A stretch of DNA of 32,038 bases from Desulfurococcaceae archaeon (GTDB lineage Archaea > Thermoproteota > Thermoprotei_A > Sulfolobales > NBVN01): contig JAJHQR010000014.1 of NCBI GenBank assembly GCA_020833255.1, positions 1-32,038 of the forward strand, read 5' to 3'. The notes under the pieces are model-generated. The model did not search any database and was not told the DNA's origin. It saw nothing but the letters and a program-made list of their open reading frames with translations. This document shows positions 8,522 through 18,060 of the stretch, piece after piece (the first letter of the stretch is position 1; every line of letters begins with the position of its first letter). Position numbers and translations under genes: made by a program.

Positions 8522-9979
8522 ATGTTTTTGAGAGCTCGTGTTAGAGGAATATACTCGACAGCGATCTCTAAGATACTGAGCGAGAACGGGGTAGAGTTAG
8601 TGGACGTAACACCGTCCATAGCGTCTAGACTCAAGATAAGTGAGAATAGAGGGATACCTGCTGACGTGACGGTTAAGACAGAAAACGATAACTTATCACA
8701 GGTAATGTTGATAGGGTTCCCTGAAGCAGTGAGTAAGGTTTCGGAAATACTGGAGATGAATATTCCTGACATGCTAGTTTTTAAGCCACTAACAGGTCTC
8801 TACACCACGTTCAAGACCCGTATCACGGGATATGAGGGTAGGGAGTGCGTGGCTCTGAGCCCGTGGGGTAAGGCAGTTCTAGTAGATTACAAGGAGTGCA
8901 CGCAGGATAGGGAGATCCCCGCCACAACAATAAAGCTAATCACGAATAAAGACAGCAAGATAGTGATCTCGGAGAACATAAGGTTGGTGGGTAAGTACGC
9001 TATAATAGGGAGAGGCTCTAACATCACCTTCAGTCACTTCATAAGGAACAGGAAGAGAATCACGGAATTAATTGATGTCTCAGCAAAATACCTGCGGGAA
9101 GGCTTCAGCATAAGGTGGAGAAGCAACGCTGACGAAGCAAGCCTGATAGACATAATGAGCGAGTTAGAGGAACTCACCAAGAAATACGAAGACCTGGTAA
9201 GGAAGGTTCAGAAAGCACCTTTACTAGAGATCGTGTATGAGGGTGAGTCAGCCAAGTTCTACGAACTCACCTACAACTCTAAAATATTCTTAGATTACGT
9301 GAGGAAGAGCGTGTGCCCCACCATATTCCTACACCACTTCTTCAAAAGCTTTGACGCGAGAGATAACATCCTCGTAGGACTCCTAGACGTCTTATCAGCT
9401 AAAGTGCCTAGAGAGGAAGAAAACGAGCTAGTCTTTAAGTGGTTTTCAAACGAGTTGAGGGAGAGGAAAGAAGCGATAATAGAGCATAAGAAACTATCAG
9501 GTAAGGTAATCTTCATGAAGGGGCTGATATGCAGGGTACCCGATAACGAGGAACCGTCGCTAATAATCAGGCGCGTAATAAAAACTCAGGGAATTTACGA
9601 CGGGTTGAACATACCTAAAGAAATAGGTGACGTAGTCTTAACTTCCGTGAAGACCGGGGCGTGGCACGTAAAACACGAGTACTTCGATAAGAGAGGAGTG
9701 TTTAAGGGCGCTTACGTAAGTTTCAACACACCCGTCGAGATACTGTATACTGGCAGAATCCGCTACGTGGATCTCGAGGCAGACTTAGTGAGGGTGGGGG
9801 ACTCAGGATGTAGATTAATAGATACTAAAGCTTTCCGCGAGCTACTCACCGAAGGAATACTAACTCAAGACGTTTTAGAAAAACTCATCGCGGAATTCGA
9901 TAAGGTATTCCAAGAAGTTTGCAGCAAGACTTACTCTCCAATAAGTCACGAAGCCGAGTCTTCAGACACTGAATCATAG
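8522..9979 (+). CDS. FAU-1 family RNA-binding/ribonuclease protein (RNase E/G-like plus DUF402)
   Basis: MFLRARVRGIYSTAISKILSENGVELVDVTPSIASRL N-terminus and C-terminal DUF402-like TGAWHVKHEYFDKRGVFKGAYVSFNTPVEI. Confidence 0.82.
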   Translation: MFLRARVRGIYSTAISKILSENGVELVDVTPSIASRLKISENRGIPADVTVKTENDNLSQVMLIGFPEAVSKVSEILEMNIPDMLVFKPLTGLYTTFKTRITGYEGRECVALSPWGKAVLVDYKECTQDREIPATTIKLITNKDSKIVISENIRLVGKYAIIGRGSNITFSHFIRNRKRITELIDVSAKYLREGFSIRWRSNADEASLIDIMSELEELTKKYEDLVRKVQKAPLLEIVYEGESAKFYELTYNSKIFLDYVRKSVCPTIFLHHFFKSFDARDNILVGLLDVLSAKVPREEENELVFKWFSNELRERKEAIIEHKKLSGKVIFMKGLICRVPDNEEPSLIIRRVIKTQGIYDGLNIPKEIGDVVLTSVKTGAWHVKHEYFDKRGVFKGAYVSFNTPVEILYTGRIRYVDLEADLVRVGDSGCRLIDTKAFRELLTEGILTQDVLEKLIAEFDKVFQEVCSKTYSPISHEAESSDTES

Positions 9980-10582
9980 ACTTGCGTGAGTGCAGAGCAT
10001 CTTAAGTTTCTCACATATTACCCTAGCACACCTGCTCACAACGTTTTCTAAATCGTTTGAAGCGTCTACTTCGATCATCAAACCCTTAGCTACGAGTTCT
10101 TTGTAGATCGCTCTAACCCTGTGTAAGAAGCTCTCGCTTTCTTCTAAGTACTTTATTTTAGTAGTGGAGGACTGCTTCCTCCGCAACCCTATGCTAGGCT
10201 CAACATCCAAGTATATGGTTAGGTCAGGCTCCGGCGCGAACTTATTCAAAACCTTAATCCACTCAATCTCCACGCCCTTCGCCCCCTGATAAGCGATAGA
10301 GGAGTAATAATACCTATCGCTAACGACCACCACCCCTTCTCTCAGAGCAGGGATGATAACGGATGTGACGTGGTTATACCTGTCAGCAGCCATTAGGTAA
10401 GCTTCCATGACCCCGCCCAACCTCCTACCATACACATTAATCAATTTGATGAAGTCATCGCTATACGGCTCATACGTATACAACACCTTAAAACCCTCCT
10501 TAGTCAGGCCCTCAACAATCCTCGTAGAGACTGTGGTCTTGCCGGAACCGTCAAGACCTTCGAAAACTATGAAGTAACCCAA
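9974..10582 (-). CDS. tmk: Thymidylate kinase
   Basis: FIVFEGLDGSGKTT P-loop, VVVSDRYYYSSIAYQG, DLTIYLDVEPSIGLRRK. Confidence 0.93.
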   Translation of the reverse strand: MGYFIVFEGLDGSGKTTVSTRIVEGLTKEGFKVLYTYEPYSDDFIKLINVYGRRLGGVMEAYLMAADRYNHVTSVIIPALREGVVVVSDRYYYSSIAYQGAKGVEIEWIKVLNKFAPEPDLTIYLDVEPSIGLRRKQSSTTKIKYLEESESFLHRVRAIYKELVAKGLMIEVDASNDLENVVSRCARVICEKLKMLCTHASL

Positions 10583-10588
10583 GATAGC

Positions 10589-10996
10589 TCACCTAAGCAA
10601 ACCTATCCTAAGCTTATCGCCCTCAACACACGCGTCAAGCCCTTCCAAAGCCTTTAATTCGTTAAAGTCTACAGCACCGCTTACGAATCTGTAAAGAGAT
10701 ACGTCAGCCAGCACACAACCAGCAACTAGAGTAGGGTCTATAGACCTAGTTATCAATGCTTTAGGCGCTAACCCCCTCTTTCCTAGAGCGTAAAGAACGT
10801 AAGGACCTACCGTACTACCCACCAACGCAGGAACGACCAGCACAGAACGAGCGACACTCCCAACCCCCCTAACCTCCCCATTCTCAACCACAACATCACC
10901 CAAGAATGAAAAAGGACGAACAGATACCTTCAACTCACCACACACATTGCTAGACCCGTAAACCCTAGATACCTCGTATATCTTTACCTGACTCAC
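10589..10996 (-). CDS. Phosphomevalonate dehydratase small subunit (AcnX swivel domain, DUF126)
   Basis: FLGDVVVENGEVRG, VLVVPALVGSTVGPYVLYAL; overlaps the AcnX catalytic subunit gene by 4 nt. Confidence 0.85.
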   Translation of the reverse strand: MSQVKIYEVSRVYGSSNVCGELKVSVRPFSFLGDVVVENGEVRGVGSVARSVLVVPALVGSTVGPYVLYALGKRGLAPKALITRSIDPTLVAGCVLADVSLYRFVSGAVDFNELKALEGLDACVEGDKLRIGLLR

Positions 10997-12204
10997 CTGA
11001 CCTCCTCCCCGCCGTGGAGGAATTCCTTAAGTATCTCTCCTCTATCCTTTATTACTACCTTAACACCAGCTAATTTCGGCATGTAATGGAGAGCCTTCCC
11101 CGAGTCGGTGACGACGTACTTAATACCCATTAAACTTAGCTTGGTGGTGACGGGGCACATACCTCTAACTATTCTAACACCTCTCTCGCTTAAGTGCTTG
11201 AGGGTCTCATCATCTAGACTCACTGTATCGCTAACCCCTAACCAGAGTTCCCCTTTACCCGGGCTCTTCCTACCCTCTCCTAGCAAGTATCTTAACATAT
11301 TCGTAATCTCTTCTAACGAGAGGTGTGGGCAACCGATGAAGTAAAGAACCTCCCCATTCTCGCGAGCGTCTCTCAAATCTGATAGAGCACTCCTTAAATC
11401 ACTTAAGTCTACGGAGAACCTCTCCACAATATCCAAGTGTTTTAAGAATTCCTGGCTGTGAGGGGTTAATTTATTGAAGACAACCATTGGAGCGTTAGAT
11501 GTGGAGCCGAATGATGCGAGGAAAGCACGCGCATGCTCCTCAGACATCCCCTCAAGTCCTTCCACGAAGGGTATTGAGTCAGGACATAACTCACCTACCT
11601 TGAGACCAAGCATCGACGAATAGAGAAAACTGCTTTCATGATTTTTAACTGACACGAAACATTTAGGTTCGCGCCCCTCACGTATGTGGACACCGGCAGC
11701 GTAAGTCTTTCCTAAAAGACCTTCGAGTAAGGCTAGGGGTCCCCCCTCCCTATTACTCCAAGCACCGATAAGTGAGTTAGCGTAGAGAACGGCGTTAGAC
11801 TCAGCCCAAGCCAGGTGCTCCCCGTAAGAAGGCCTCCTAACGTAGTAGGGGGCGCACGTAAACGCGCGAGCACCCATACTTCTTAAATAGTTGATTATCT
11901 TCAGTTGCTTCCCCACAACGTCGTCGGGTAAGCTACCGTACGAAGAACTTAGTATAGCTGCGTAAGGATTAGCCGTCGTGAAAACACGGAATACAGCATT
12001 GTTGCCTACGAGAGATTCTATGAATTCAAGCCCTGCATCACCTATGTTGAAGTATGAGACGCCTGAAACGTGAGCGTGCACTACGGGGATCAGCCTCTCA
12101 GCTTTTAAGGACTCCCCAACAGCGACAACAACCTTCATAGCTAGCGCGTACGGGTAACCTAACTCACCGTCGAGTATCGCTTCCTCCTCCCTACTCAAAT
12201 ACAT
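10993..12204 (-). CDS. Phosphomevalonate dehydratase large subunit (aconitase X catalytic domain, DUF521)
   Basis: MYLSREEEAILDGELGYPYALAMKVVVAVGE; HAHVSGVSYFNIGDAGLEFIE; AESNAVLYANSLIGAWSNREGGPLALLEGLLG. Confidence 0.88.
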   Translation of the reverse strand: MYLSREEEAILDGELGYPYALAMKVVVAVGESLKAERLIPVVHAHVSGVSYFNIGDAGLEFIESLVGNNAVFRVFTTANPYAAILSSSYGSLPDDVVGKQLKIINYLRSMGARAFTCAPYYVRRPSYGEHLAWAESNAVLYANSLIGAWSNREGGPLALLEGLLGKTYAAGVHIREGREPKCFVSVKNHESSFLYSSMLGLKVGELCPDSIPFVEGLEGMSEEHARAFLASFGSTSNAPMVVFNKLTPHSQEFLKHLDIVERFSVDLSDLRSALSDLRDARENGEVLYFIGCPHLSLEEITNMLRYLLGEGRKSPGKGELWLGVSDTVSLDDETLKHLSERGVRIVRGMCPVTTKLSLMGIKYVVTDSGKALHYMPKLAGVKVVIKDRGEILKEFLHGGEEVR

Positions 12205-12206
12205 CG

Positions 12207-13523
12207 CTACCAGCCTTCAGGTATCTTAGGCTTCTCGAAAACGCTCTTTTTAGTGAGTGGGTAGGTAGCTATTATAGCTACCTTATCCGTTAAGCCGTCT
12301 TCAGAGCTGGGGTCTAGCGTAGAACCCCTACCACCCTTGATCACTATGAGCCCTCTAGAGGCTTGGAATCTGGTGGCTATCGCCCACTCAACGTCGTTCA
12401 GATTATCAGGGTCTATATCCGAATCAACTATTACGACGTGCTTCAAGCTCGGGTGTCCGGCGAAAGCAGCTAAGGCTGCGTTCTTCCCGTCCCCCTCATG
12501 ATTCCTCTCAATAGATATCACGGCGTGTAACCACTGCCCCCCACCCTCAGTAAGCCTAACCTTAACTACTTTAGGAACGACTTTTCTCACAGAATCCCAT
12601 ATTAGGGCTTCCCTAGGGAAACCCATGAAAATCTTGTGTTCTTTACCGCCGGGAAGTAGCACGTGGAATAAGGGGCTGTCTTTAAGCAAATATATTGACT
12701 CAACCTTGATTAGAGGTTGTTTCCTGACAGTATCATACAGGTTGAGGAGATCTACGAAAGGCCCCTCATCAACTAAGTTTAACGTAATCCTCCCCTCTAT
12801 AACGACTGAAGTCCCCGCTACAACAGGCAACCCATACTTAGGGGTTCTCACGATAGGTACTTTAGCCCCGTTTAAAGCAGCGGCAAGCGAGAACTCGAAA
12901 ACACCGTAAGGCGGTGAAATAGATGAGGCCATGAAGACTATCGGGTGGACACCCACAGATATCGCGACAGGCGTCTCAACACCCCTCAACCTATTCTGCT
13001 CGTAAATCCTGAAGAGGTGCCTCGGAACTATCCTAACCGCGAATCCCCCGTCAACCAGCATGAGCCTATGAACTGAGGCGTTGTAGGAATCCATTTCCGG
13101 GGTCTTAGCAACTAATACCGCGGTATCAATATAGTAACCCCCATCCCCCTCGAAAAACTTTATCGCCGGTAACTCACGGTAATCCCCACCATACGTTCCG
13201 TAGAACTCGGAGAAGGAGTACTCAGTAAACCAATCACTAAACTCTCTCTCAGAGCTCATAGCGTTAATCAACTTCTTATAAGCTTCCACATCATCACCTA
13301 CCCTGAGGAGCTGATAGAGTCTTTGACGCGATCCCACCAAATTACCCACGCACGCAGGACGCTTACCGGCAACCTGAAAAAGCACTGTCTTATTAAGTTC
13401 CTCAGCCTTGATCAAGACCTTGGTAGGCTCGTACTCACTCCTTAACCGCTCCTCAACCACCATTAACTCTCCGCGACTACCTACCTCATCAACTACTTCC
13501 TTCAAACCCCACAAACTACTCAC
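12207..13523 (-). CDS. UbiD-family decarboxylase, probable trans-anhydromevalonate 5-phosphate decarboxylase
   Basis: UbiD strings (HRLMLVDGGFAVRIVPRHLF, VDSDIDPDNLNDVEWAIATRFQASRGLIVIKGGRGSTLDPSS) plus adjacency to the AcnX genes. Confidence 0.85.
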   Translation of the reverse strand: MSSLWGLKEVVDEVGSRGELMVVEERLRSEYEPTKVLIKAEELNKTVLFQVAGKRPACVGNLVGSRQRLYQLLRVGDDVEAYKKLINAMSSEREFSDWFTEYSFSEFYGTYGGDYRELPAIKFFEGDGGYYIDTAVLVAKTPEMDSYNASVHRLMLVDGGFAVRIVPRHLFRIYEQNRLRGVETPVAISVGVHPIVFMASSISPPYGVFEFSLAAALNGAKVPIVRTPKYGLPVVAGTSVVIEGRITLNLVDEGPFVDLLNLYDTVRKQPLIKVESIYLLKDSPLFHVLLPGGKEHKIFMGFPREALIWDSVRKVVPKVVKVRLTEGGGQWLHAVISIERNHEGDGKNAALAAFAGHPSLKHVVIVDSDIDPDNLNDVEWAIATRFQASRGLIVIKGGRGSTLDPSSEDGLTDKVAIIATYPLTKKSVFEKPKIPEGW

Positions 13524-14838
13524 CCTTCCTGACCTCCCTATACTCCTCGTCTAATCTAATATTACCGCTAATCAAGCTTTTTATGGGGCCGTTATACGGC
13601 GTTCTCAATTTTATTACGATATCGTTTTCCTCAAGCCTCACGTCCTCCACCAAACCTACCGCAACCTCACTCATGTTCTCCCCTACGACACCCATCAAGC
13701 ATCTCTTCAAGTCTTCCACACTTGAGATAACTAACCTAGCTGAGTACTTGGAGTATACCTCGTTTCTTAGGGTGTCCAGCAAACCTGTGTGCGGGTACTC
13801 ATCAACCAGTAAGATAAGTTCTTTATCGTCTTTACAAGCTCTCACTATGTGTGACGCGATAGCGGAGAGCTCTGGAAACGTCTCTAACAGCTTGTTTACC
13901 GGCACCCCCGCACAGTTTAACGGGGGCACGCCGATCAAGCCTATCTCGCTAGCTCGCAAAGTCCTCACTGAAGAATTGATGAAGTACCTCTTATACGCCT
14001 CAGTCCTTAATCTCTGCCTCTCCTCCCTGCTCCTAACCCTGGGTTGAGTAGGTGGCCTAGCTCTAATCACCTTAATAGCCCCGCGAAACACGTTACTCAT
14101 TAAATCGCTTAAGCCCTGGTCAAGCACCACGAGGTGTGTAGGCTTAACCCACCTAAGTAACTCCAGCTTATACGAGACCCCGTCCCTACCACTAACCCAC
14201 CCATCAGTGTTCACCACCACAACGTCGCACCCCTTACTCAAGGCTTGATTAACTAAGTCCACCACTGAAGCTATTATCCTAGAACCACAATTCCTCGGGC
14301 TAATACAGCCGATAAACCTAAACTCACTAAAGCTCAGCTCTCTCTGCCATATGAAAGGCTTATTAACCACGGCTAAAGCTATGGTCGCAGGCATCGCTAA
14401 ATCTTCCTGACCAACATCGCCCTCCAAGATGCAGCAATTAAGCCCTCTGCCCCTGAGGTAGTTAGCTATGAATGCTGTTAAAGTAGTTTTACCGGACTCA
14501 GGAGGCCCTACCACAACCACCTTAAGCCTCTTAAGTAGAGTGAAATCGCCGCCGATCACCTCAGCCACACGTAACCAGTCATCAACGACCTCCGTAGAGG
14601 GGTCGACAACGCTGAAGAAACCCCCGGAACCTAAGAAGACCTTAAGCTCGGTCTCGGCGAGAGCTTTAAGCGAGTAACTCCTCAACTCGTGAATCACTAA
14701 ATTACTCTTCTCACCATAAACACTGCCTACCAACAGGATCCTACCGTTAACTACCTCGATCCTCGCAGGACCTGAGACCCTCGCTACCTCACCAGCTTTC
14801 AGAGTATACGTAACTACACTCATAAACACCCTACCCAA
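13516..14838 (-). CDS. Polynucleotide 5'-kinase, Grc3/Clp1 family
   Basis: VVVGPPESGKTTLTAFIANYLRGRGLNCCILEGDVGQEDLAMP and downstream Clp1-like segments. Confidence 0.85.
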   Translation of the reverse strand: MGRVFMSVVTYTLKAGEVARVSGPARIEVVNGRILLVGSVYGEKSNLVIHELRSYSLKALAETELKVFLGSGGFFSVVDPSTEVVDDWLRVAEVIGGDFTLLKRLKVVVVGPPESGKTTLTAFIANYLRGRGLNCCILEGDVGQEDLAMPATIALAVVNKPFIWQRELSFSEFRFIGCISPRNCGSRIIASVVDLVNQALSKGCDVVVVNTDGWVSGRDGVSYKLELLRWVKPTHLVVLDQGLSDLMSNVFRGAIKVIRARPPTQPRVRSREERQRLRTEAYKRYFINSSVRTLRASEIGLIGVPPLNCAGVPVNKLLETFPELSAIASHIVRACKDDKELILLVDEYPHTGLLDTLRNEVYSKYSARLVISSVEDLKRCLMGVVGENMSEVAVGLVEDVRLEENDIVIKLRTPYNGPIKSLISGNIRLDEEYREVRKGE

Positions 14839-14893
14839 ACCATTCTCAACTATTATTTAGCGTTTTAAAGACTTCTTAACATGGTTTAGATAG

Positions 14894-15730
14894 ATGGTGT
14901 GTTTAAGAGACGACCCATGCTCCTGGCTTAAGAAAGTGTCAGCAGAAGTCATTAAAGAATTACCACTGACTAAGAGGTATAGCCAACACGTAATGGTGGA
15001 CTGCAAGCTAGGTTACTTATTCAGGGAAAACCTCTCAAGACTTAACGTGAGGTCGGCGGTGGAGATAGGGGCTGGCCCAGGACTCTTAACGAAATTCATT
15101 AAAGACTCGGTCAACTACTTGATAGCTGTGGAGCTAGATATAAAGTTCTTAAAGTTCGGCAGCAGACTAATCAGTGAAGAACCTAACGTAGAATATTTAA
15201 TGAGCGACGGCCTCAAACTACTAGATAGTAAAGTCTTAAGGGTGGATGCCGTAGTATCAAATACGCCGTACTCGCTCACAGGACCCCTGCTAGCATCGAT
15301 AGTGAAGTCAAACATCCCTTACGCACTGCTAACGCTACAGAAAGAAGTCGGTGAGAGACTTGTCGCCGAGCCAGGCAGTAGATCCTACGGACGCGCGACG
15401 GTGTTCGTTCAAAACTTCATGAAGCCTGAAATAATAGATTACGTAAGCCCAACCTCTTTCTACCCACCACCGAAAGTCTGGTCAACGCTACTCCTACTAA
15501 GGAGGTATAGGGTGTGGCGTGAAGAGGATGAGACGCTTGAAAAACTCATTAAATGCTTGTTCAATCAGAGGAGGAAGAAAGCTCTTAAGATAGTTAAAGA
15601 ATGCGTGGACAAACTCTCACCACGTAGATTAGAAGAGAGCGAGTTAAGAAACTTAATCGGCGAGAAGAGAGTCTACGAATTAAGCGCCTCAACCATAAAC
15701 GCTATTCATGAGTTAATTACTAGTAAGTGA
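14894..15730 (+). CDS. ksgA: 16S rRNA dimethyladenosine transferase (KsgA/Dim1)
   Basis: SQHVMVDCKLGYLF, AVEIGAGPGLLTKFI, AVVSNTPYSLTGPLLA (NTPY version of the NLPY motif). Confidence 0.88.
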   Translation: MVCLRDDPCSWLKKVSAEVIKELPLTKRYSQHVMVDCKLGYLFRENLSRLNVRSAVEIGAGPGLLTKFIKDSVNYLIAVELDIKFLKFGSRLISEEPNVEYLMSDGLKLLDSKVLRVDAVVSNTPYSLTGPLLASIVKSNIPYALLTLQKEVGERLVAEPGSRSYGRATVFVQNFMKPEIIDYVSPTSFYPPPKVWSTLLLLRRYRVWREEDETLEKLIKCLFNQRRKKALKIVKECVDKLSPRRLEESELRNLIGEKRVYELSASTINAIHELITSK

Positions 15731-16364
15731 GTCGCAGCAAACCATCTCTGAGAGCTATGTTAATACACGCTCTTAAGTCAGGGTCCTTAATATCCTTCCT
15801 TCCAATATATGTTGTAGGACACGCGTCAGTAGTACTACTCTCATCAACTAAGACGAGGGAGTACCTACCCTCCTCAGCCATTCTCAGAACTTCAGGCATG
15901 AAAGACTCCCAGAACCCCGCCGGAGACACACCAACCTTAACAACCACTTTCTCAGGACGTAGTAAACTCTTAATCTTATCCAGCACCTCAGCTAATTCCG
16001 AGAACTTCTTAACAGAGCCGTAACTCAGTAAAACGTTGTTAGCGAACACTACGTAATTTATTAATGTGTTACCCGGATCAACGCCTACGACGAGAGCCTC
16101 AACCCTACTCACACCAACCAGTTCAAGAACCCTAGCCAAAACATTATCCTCCGAGACCCTCACCACCCTAACCTTGCTAAGATCGTGATCCTTCTTAATT
16201 AGCTCAAGACACTCATCGTCAACGATCAGAGTACTAGCCTCGCGCAAGCTCTCATACGACTCGAAAACAGTGTAATCGAGATCTACTAACTCGCTGAAAT
16301 TCCTAAACACACTCATCAATTTAGGATCGCAAATCGCTACCACGTTACTGCTTGCAGACCTCAC
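15720..16364 (-). CDS. Uncharacterised archaeal protein with RuvC/RNase H-like signature
   Basis: VVGVDPGNTLINYVVF (beta1 Asp), VVVKVGVSP, C-terminal DPDLRACINIALRDG helix as in the RuvC-like fold. Confidence 0.6.
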   Translation of the reverse strand: MRSASSNVVAICDPKLMSVFRNFSELVDLDYTVFESYESLREASTLIVDDECLELIKKDHDLSKVRVVRVSEDNVLARVLELVGVSRVEALVVGVDPGNTLINYVVFANNVLLSYGSVKKFSELAEVLDKIKSLLRPEKVVVKVGVSPAGFWESFMPEVLRMAEEGRYSLVLVDESSTTDACPTTYIGRKDIKDPDLRACINIALRDGLLRLTY

Positions 16365-16428
16365 GCCGACCTACGCTCACCTTATTAACAAAGGTCTCAA
16401 AACATATAACCTTAACGCTTGCCTCATC

Positions 16429-16469
16429 GAAGATCCCTTTTCAGGGCGGGGAGCCACTAACGCAGTCAC
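16429..16469 (+). mobile_element. Possible solo right-end remnant of an IS200/IS605-family (TnpB-type) element
   Basis: GAAGATCCCTTTTCAGGGCGGGGAGCCACTAACGCAGTCAC resembles the GAAG-CCC-loop-GGG-GGGGAG...TCAC architecture recalled for archaeal IS605 right ends; no tnpA/tnpB in the window. Confidence 0.35.
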
Positions 16470-16487
16470 TAGATTAATCTTTTAAGC

Positions 16488-17060
16488 GTGAACATGAGGT
16501 TATTCTCAAGGGTATGCGTGTTGAGTGACGTCGCTGAGTATCTGCTAAGGGTAGTGATGATGTATTTACCGGCGATGGTGTCTAACGCAGTGCCTCTGAT
16601 ATGCCGTAAGTACCTCTTCAAAAACCCCCACCCAATAGATTTCAGAACGAATTTCCTTGATGGCAGGAGATTGTTCGGGGACAATAAATCTATTGAGGGC
16701 TTCATATCGGGTGTTGTGGCAGGTACGTTAATAGGCTTGGCTTACAGCCACTACATGCATTCATATGAGTGGGTTACTTACGGATTCCTATCGGGTGTCG
16801 GAGCTATGAGCGGTGACCTCCTCAACTCATTCGTTAAGAGGAGATTAAGTATGAAGCCCGGCCAGCCCTTCATACCGTTCGATCAAATCTCTTTCGTTAT
16901 AGGCGCGTCAATACTTATTAAGGCTTCAGGAATAGACCTTGCCGTCAACCACGAATTAAGATTTGCTGACTTCCTTACAGGTCTTTTACTAGCCGGGATA
17001 CTTCACCCACTAACTAATTACATGGCTTACCTGGCAGGGATAAAGGAAACCCCGCTCTAA
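16488..17060 (+). CDS. carS: CDP-archaeol synthase (CarS)
   Basis: PHPIDFRTNFLDGRRLFGDNKSIEGFISGVVAGT; DLLNSFVKRRLSMKPGQPFIPFDQISFVIGA; GTG start at 16488 or ATG at 16494. Confidence 0.9.
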   Translation: MNMRLFSRVCVLSDVAEYLLRVVMMYLPAMVSNAVPLICRKYLFKNPHPIDFRTNFLDGRRLFGDNKSIEGFISGVVAGTLIGLAYSHYMHSYEWVTYGFLSGVGAMSGDLLNSFVKRRLSMKPGQPFIPFDQISFVIGASILIKASGIDLAVNHELRFADFLTGLLLAGILHPLTNYMAYLAGIKETPL

Positions 17061-17242
17061 TCATTCTTCGAGGAACTACTCCCGCTACTCAAGTACTTAA
17101 CAGACACTCTATAACTAACGTACTTATCCACAGGGGAGAATCTGGGGGGATGCGGGCAGACAGTCCGTGATCCGCACACAGGACACACTTCCTTCAACGT
17201 GTACCTACCGCAGTTAACGCATCTCCTCATCAAAAACCTCAC
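17057..17242 (-). CDS. nop10: H/ACA RNP protein Nop10
   Basis: RRCVNCGRYTLKEVCPVCGSRTVCPHPPRFSPVDKY. Confidence 0.93.
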   Translation of the reverse strand: MRFLMRRCVNCGRYTLKEVCPVCGSRTVCPHPPRFSPVDKYVSYRVSVKYLSSGSSSSKND

Positions 17243-18060
17243 TTTAATCTCTCCCTTTCAAATACTAACTCAATACCGTGTTTACTTGCCGCGTTCCTAG
17301 CGTTATTTAATGCCTCAGCTAAGGCTTTCTCAGCGATCTTATAGTCTTCGGCCAGGACCTCCACAGCGTATCTGGGGGCGCCGACCGTGTAGATCCTGAC
17401 GGAAAGATTCCCTGAGCTCTTAACAGAGGACGCGAGAAGCTCCAGGATTTCCTTGATCTTGTCAACCCCGTCCGACGCCGTGGTACTCAAAGTTATGATG
17501 CCGCGTATCTTCACGCTCTTAGGCTTTATCCTCTTCTTTACTTCCTCAACTATAGCCGGAATCCACTCCTCAGGGATTTCAATCTCAGTTAAGAGTTCCT
17601 CACCCCTAGTAGCTATTTCTTCGAAGGCCGTCATGAGGTCTCCGAAGTAGTCTTCAAGCTTCCACCCGACCTCCCTATAAGCCTCCTCAAGCGACTTACC
17701 TAGTCTCTGAGCTATCATCTCAAGTATTTTCTCAGCTTTCTGCGATCTCTTAAACTCTATGAGCTTATTCCTCTGCTCACTCTCAGTAACCCTCTTAAGC
17801 GAGACGTCTATCTGGTTCTTCCTAGTATCGACTCTTATGACCTTGACCACCACCTTCTGGTTCTCTCTGAGAACCTCGTGTATGTCTTTAACGTACTTAG
17901 AACTTACCTCAGACCACGGCAAGTAAGCTTCTATACCGTTATACTCGTCTAGCTTTAGGTAAGCTCCGTACTCGAAGATCTTGTTCACGGTGCCTATTAC
18001 TAATTCTCCGGCTGACGGGATCGGCCGCCTCTTCCTAACCAACACAAACACCCTCAACAC
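17239..18060 (-). CDS. Translation initiation factor aIF2 subunit alpha
   Basis: S1 domain GELVIGTVNKIFEYGAYLKLDEYNGIEAYLPWSEVSSK plus C-terminal aIF2-alpha domain. Confidence 0.95.
   Translation of the reverse strand: MLRVFVLVRKRRPIPSAGELVIGTVNKIFEYGAYLKLDEYNGIEAYLPWSEVSSKYVKDIHEVLRENQKVVVKVIRVDTRKNQIDVSLKRVTESEQRNKLIEFKRSQKAEKILEMIAQRLGKSLEEAYREVGWKLEDYFGDLMTAFEEIATRGEELLTEIEIPEEWIPAIVEEVKKRIKPKSVKIRGIITLSTTASDGVDKIKEILELLASSVKSSGNLSVRIYTVGAPRYAVEVLAEDYKIAEKALAEALNNARNAASKHGIELVFERERLK

Noticed and set aside
13583-14047. 154-aa + strand ORF
   Set aside because: Antisense to the clearly coding Grc3/Clp1 gene; low-complexity Ser/Leu/Thr composition and no family motif. The same reasoning applies to the other short shadow ORFs (261-491, 3547-4041, 5859-6065, 7090-7290, 8170-8376, 8467-8772, 9295-9516, 11108-11344, 12625-12909, 14468-14677, 15115-15315, 15727-16023, 16469-16705, 17453-17650, 18314-18595, 19323-19562, 20390-20599, 20867-21103, 23224-23412, 24017-24205, 24843-25145, 26150-26344, 26462-26662, 27597-28028, 28948-29220, 30431-30682).
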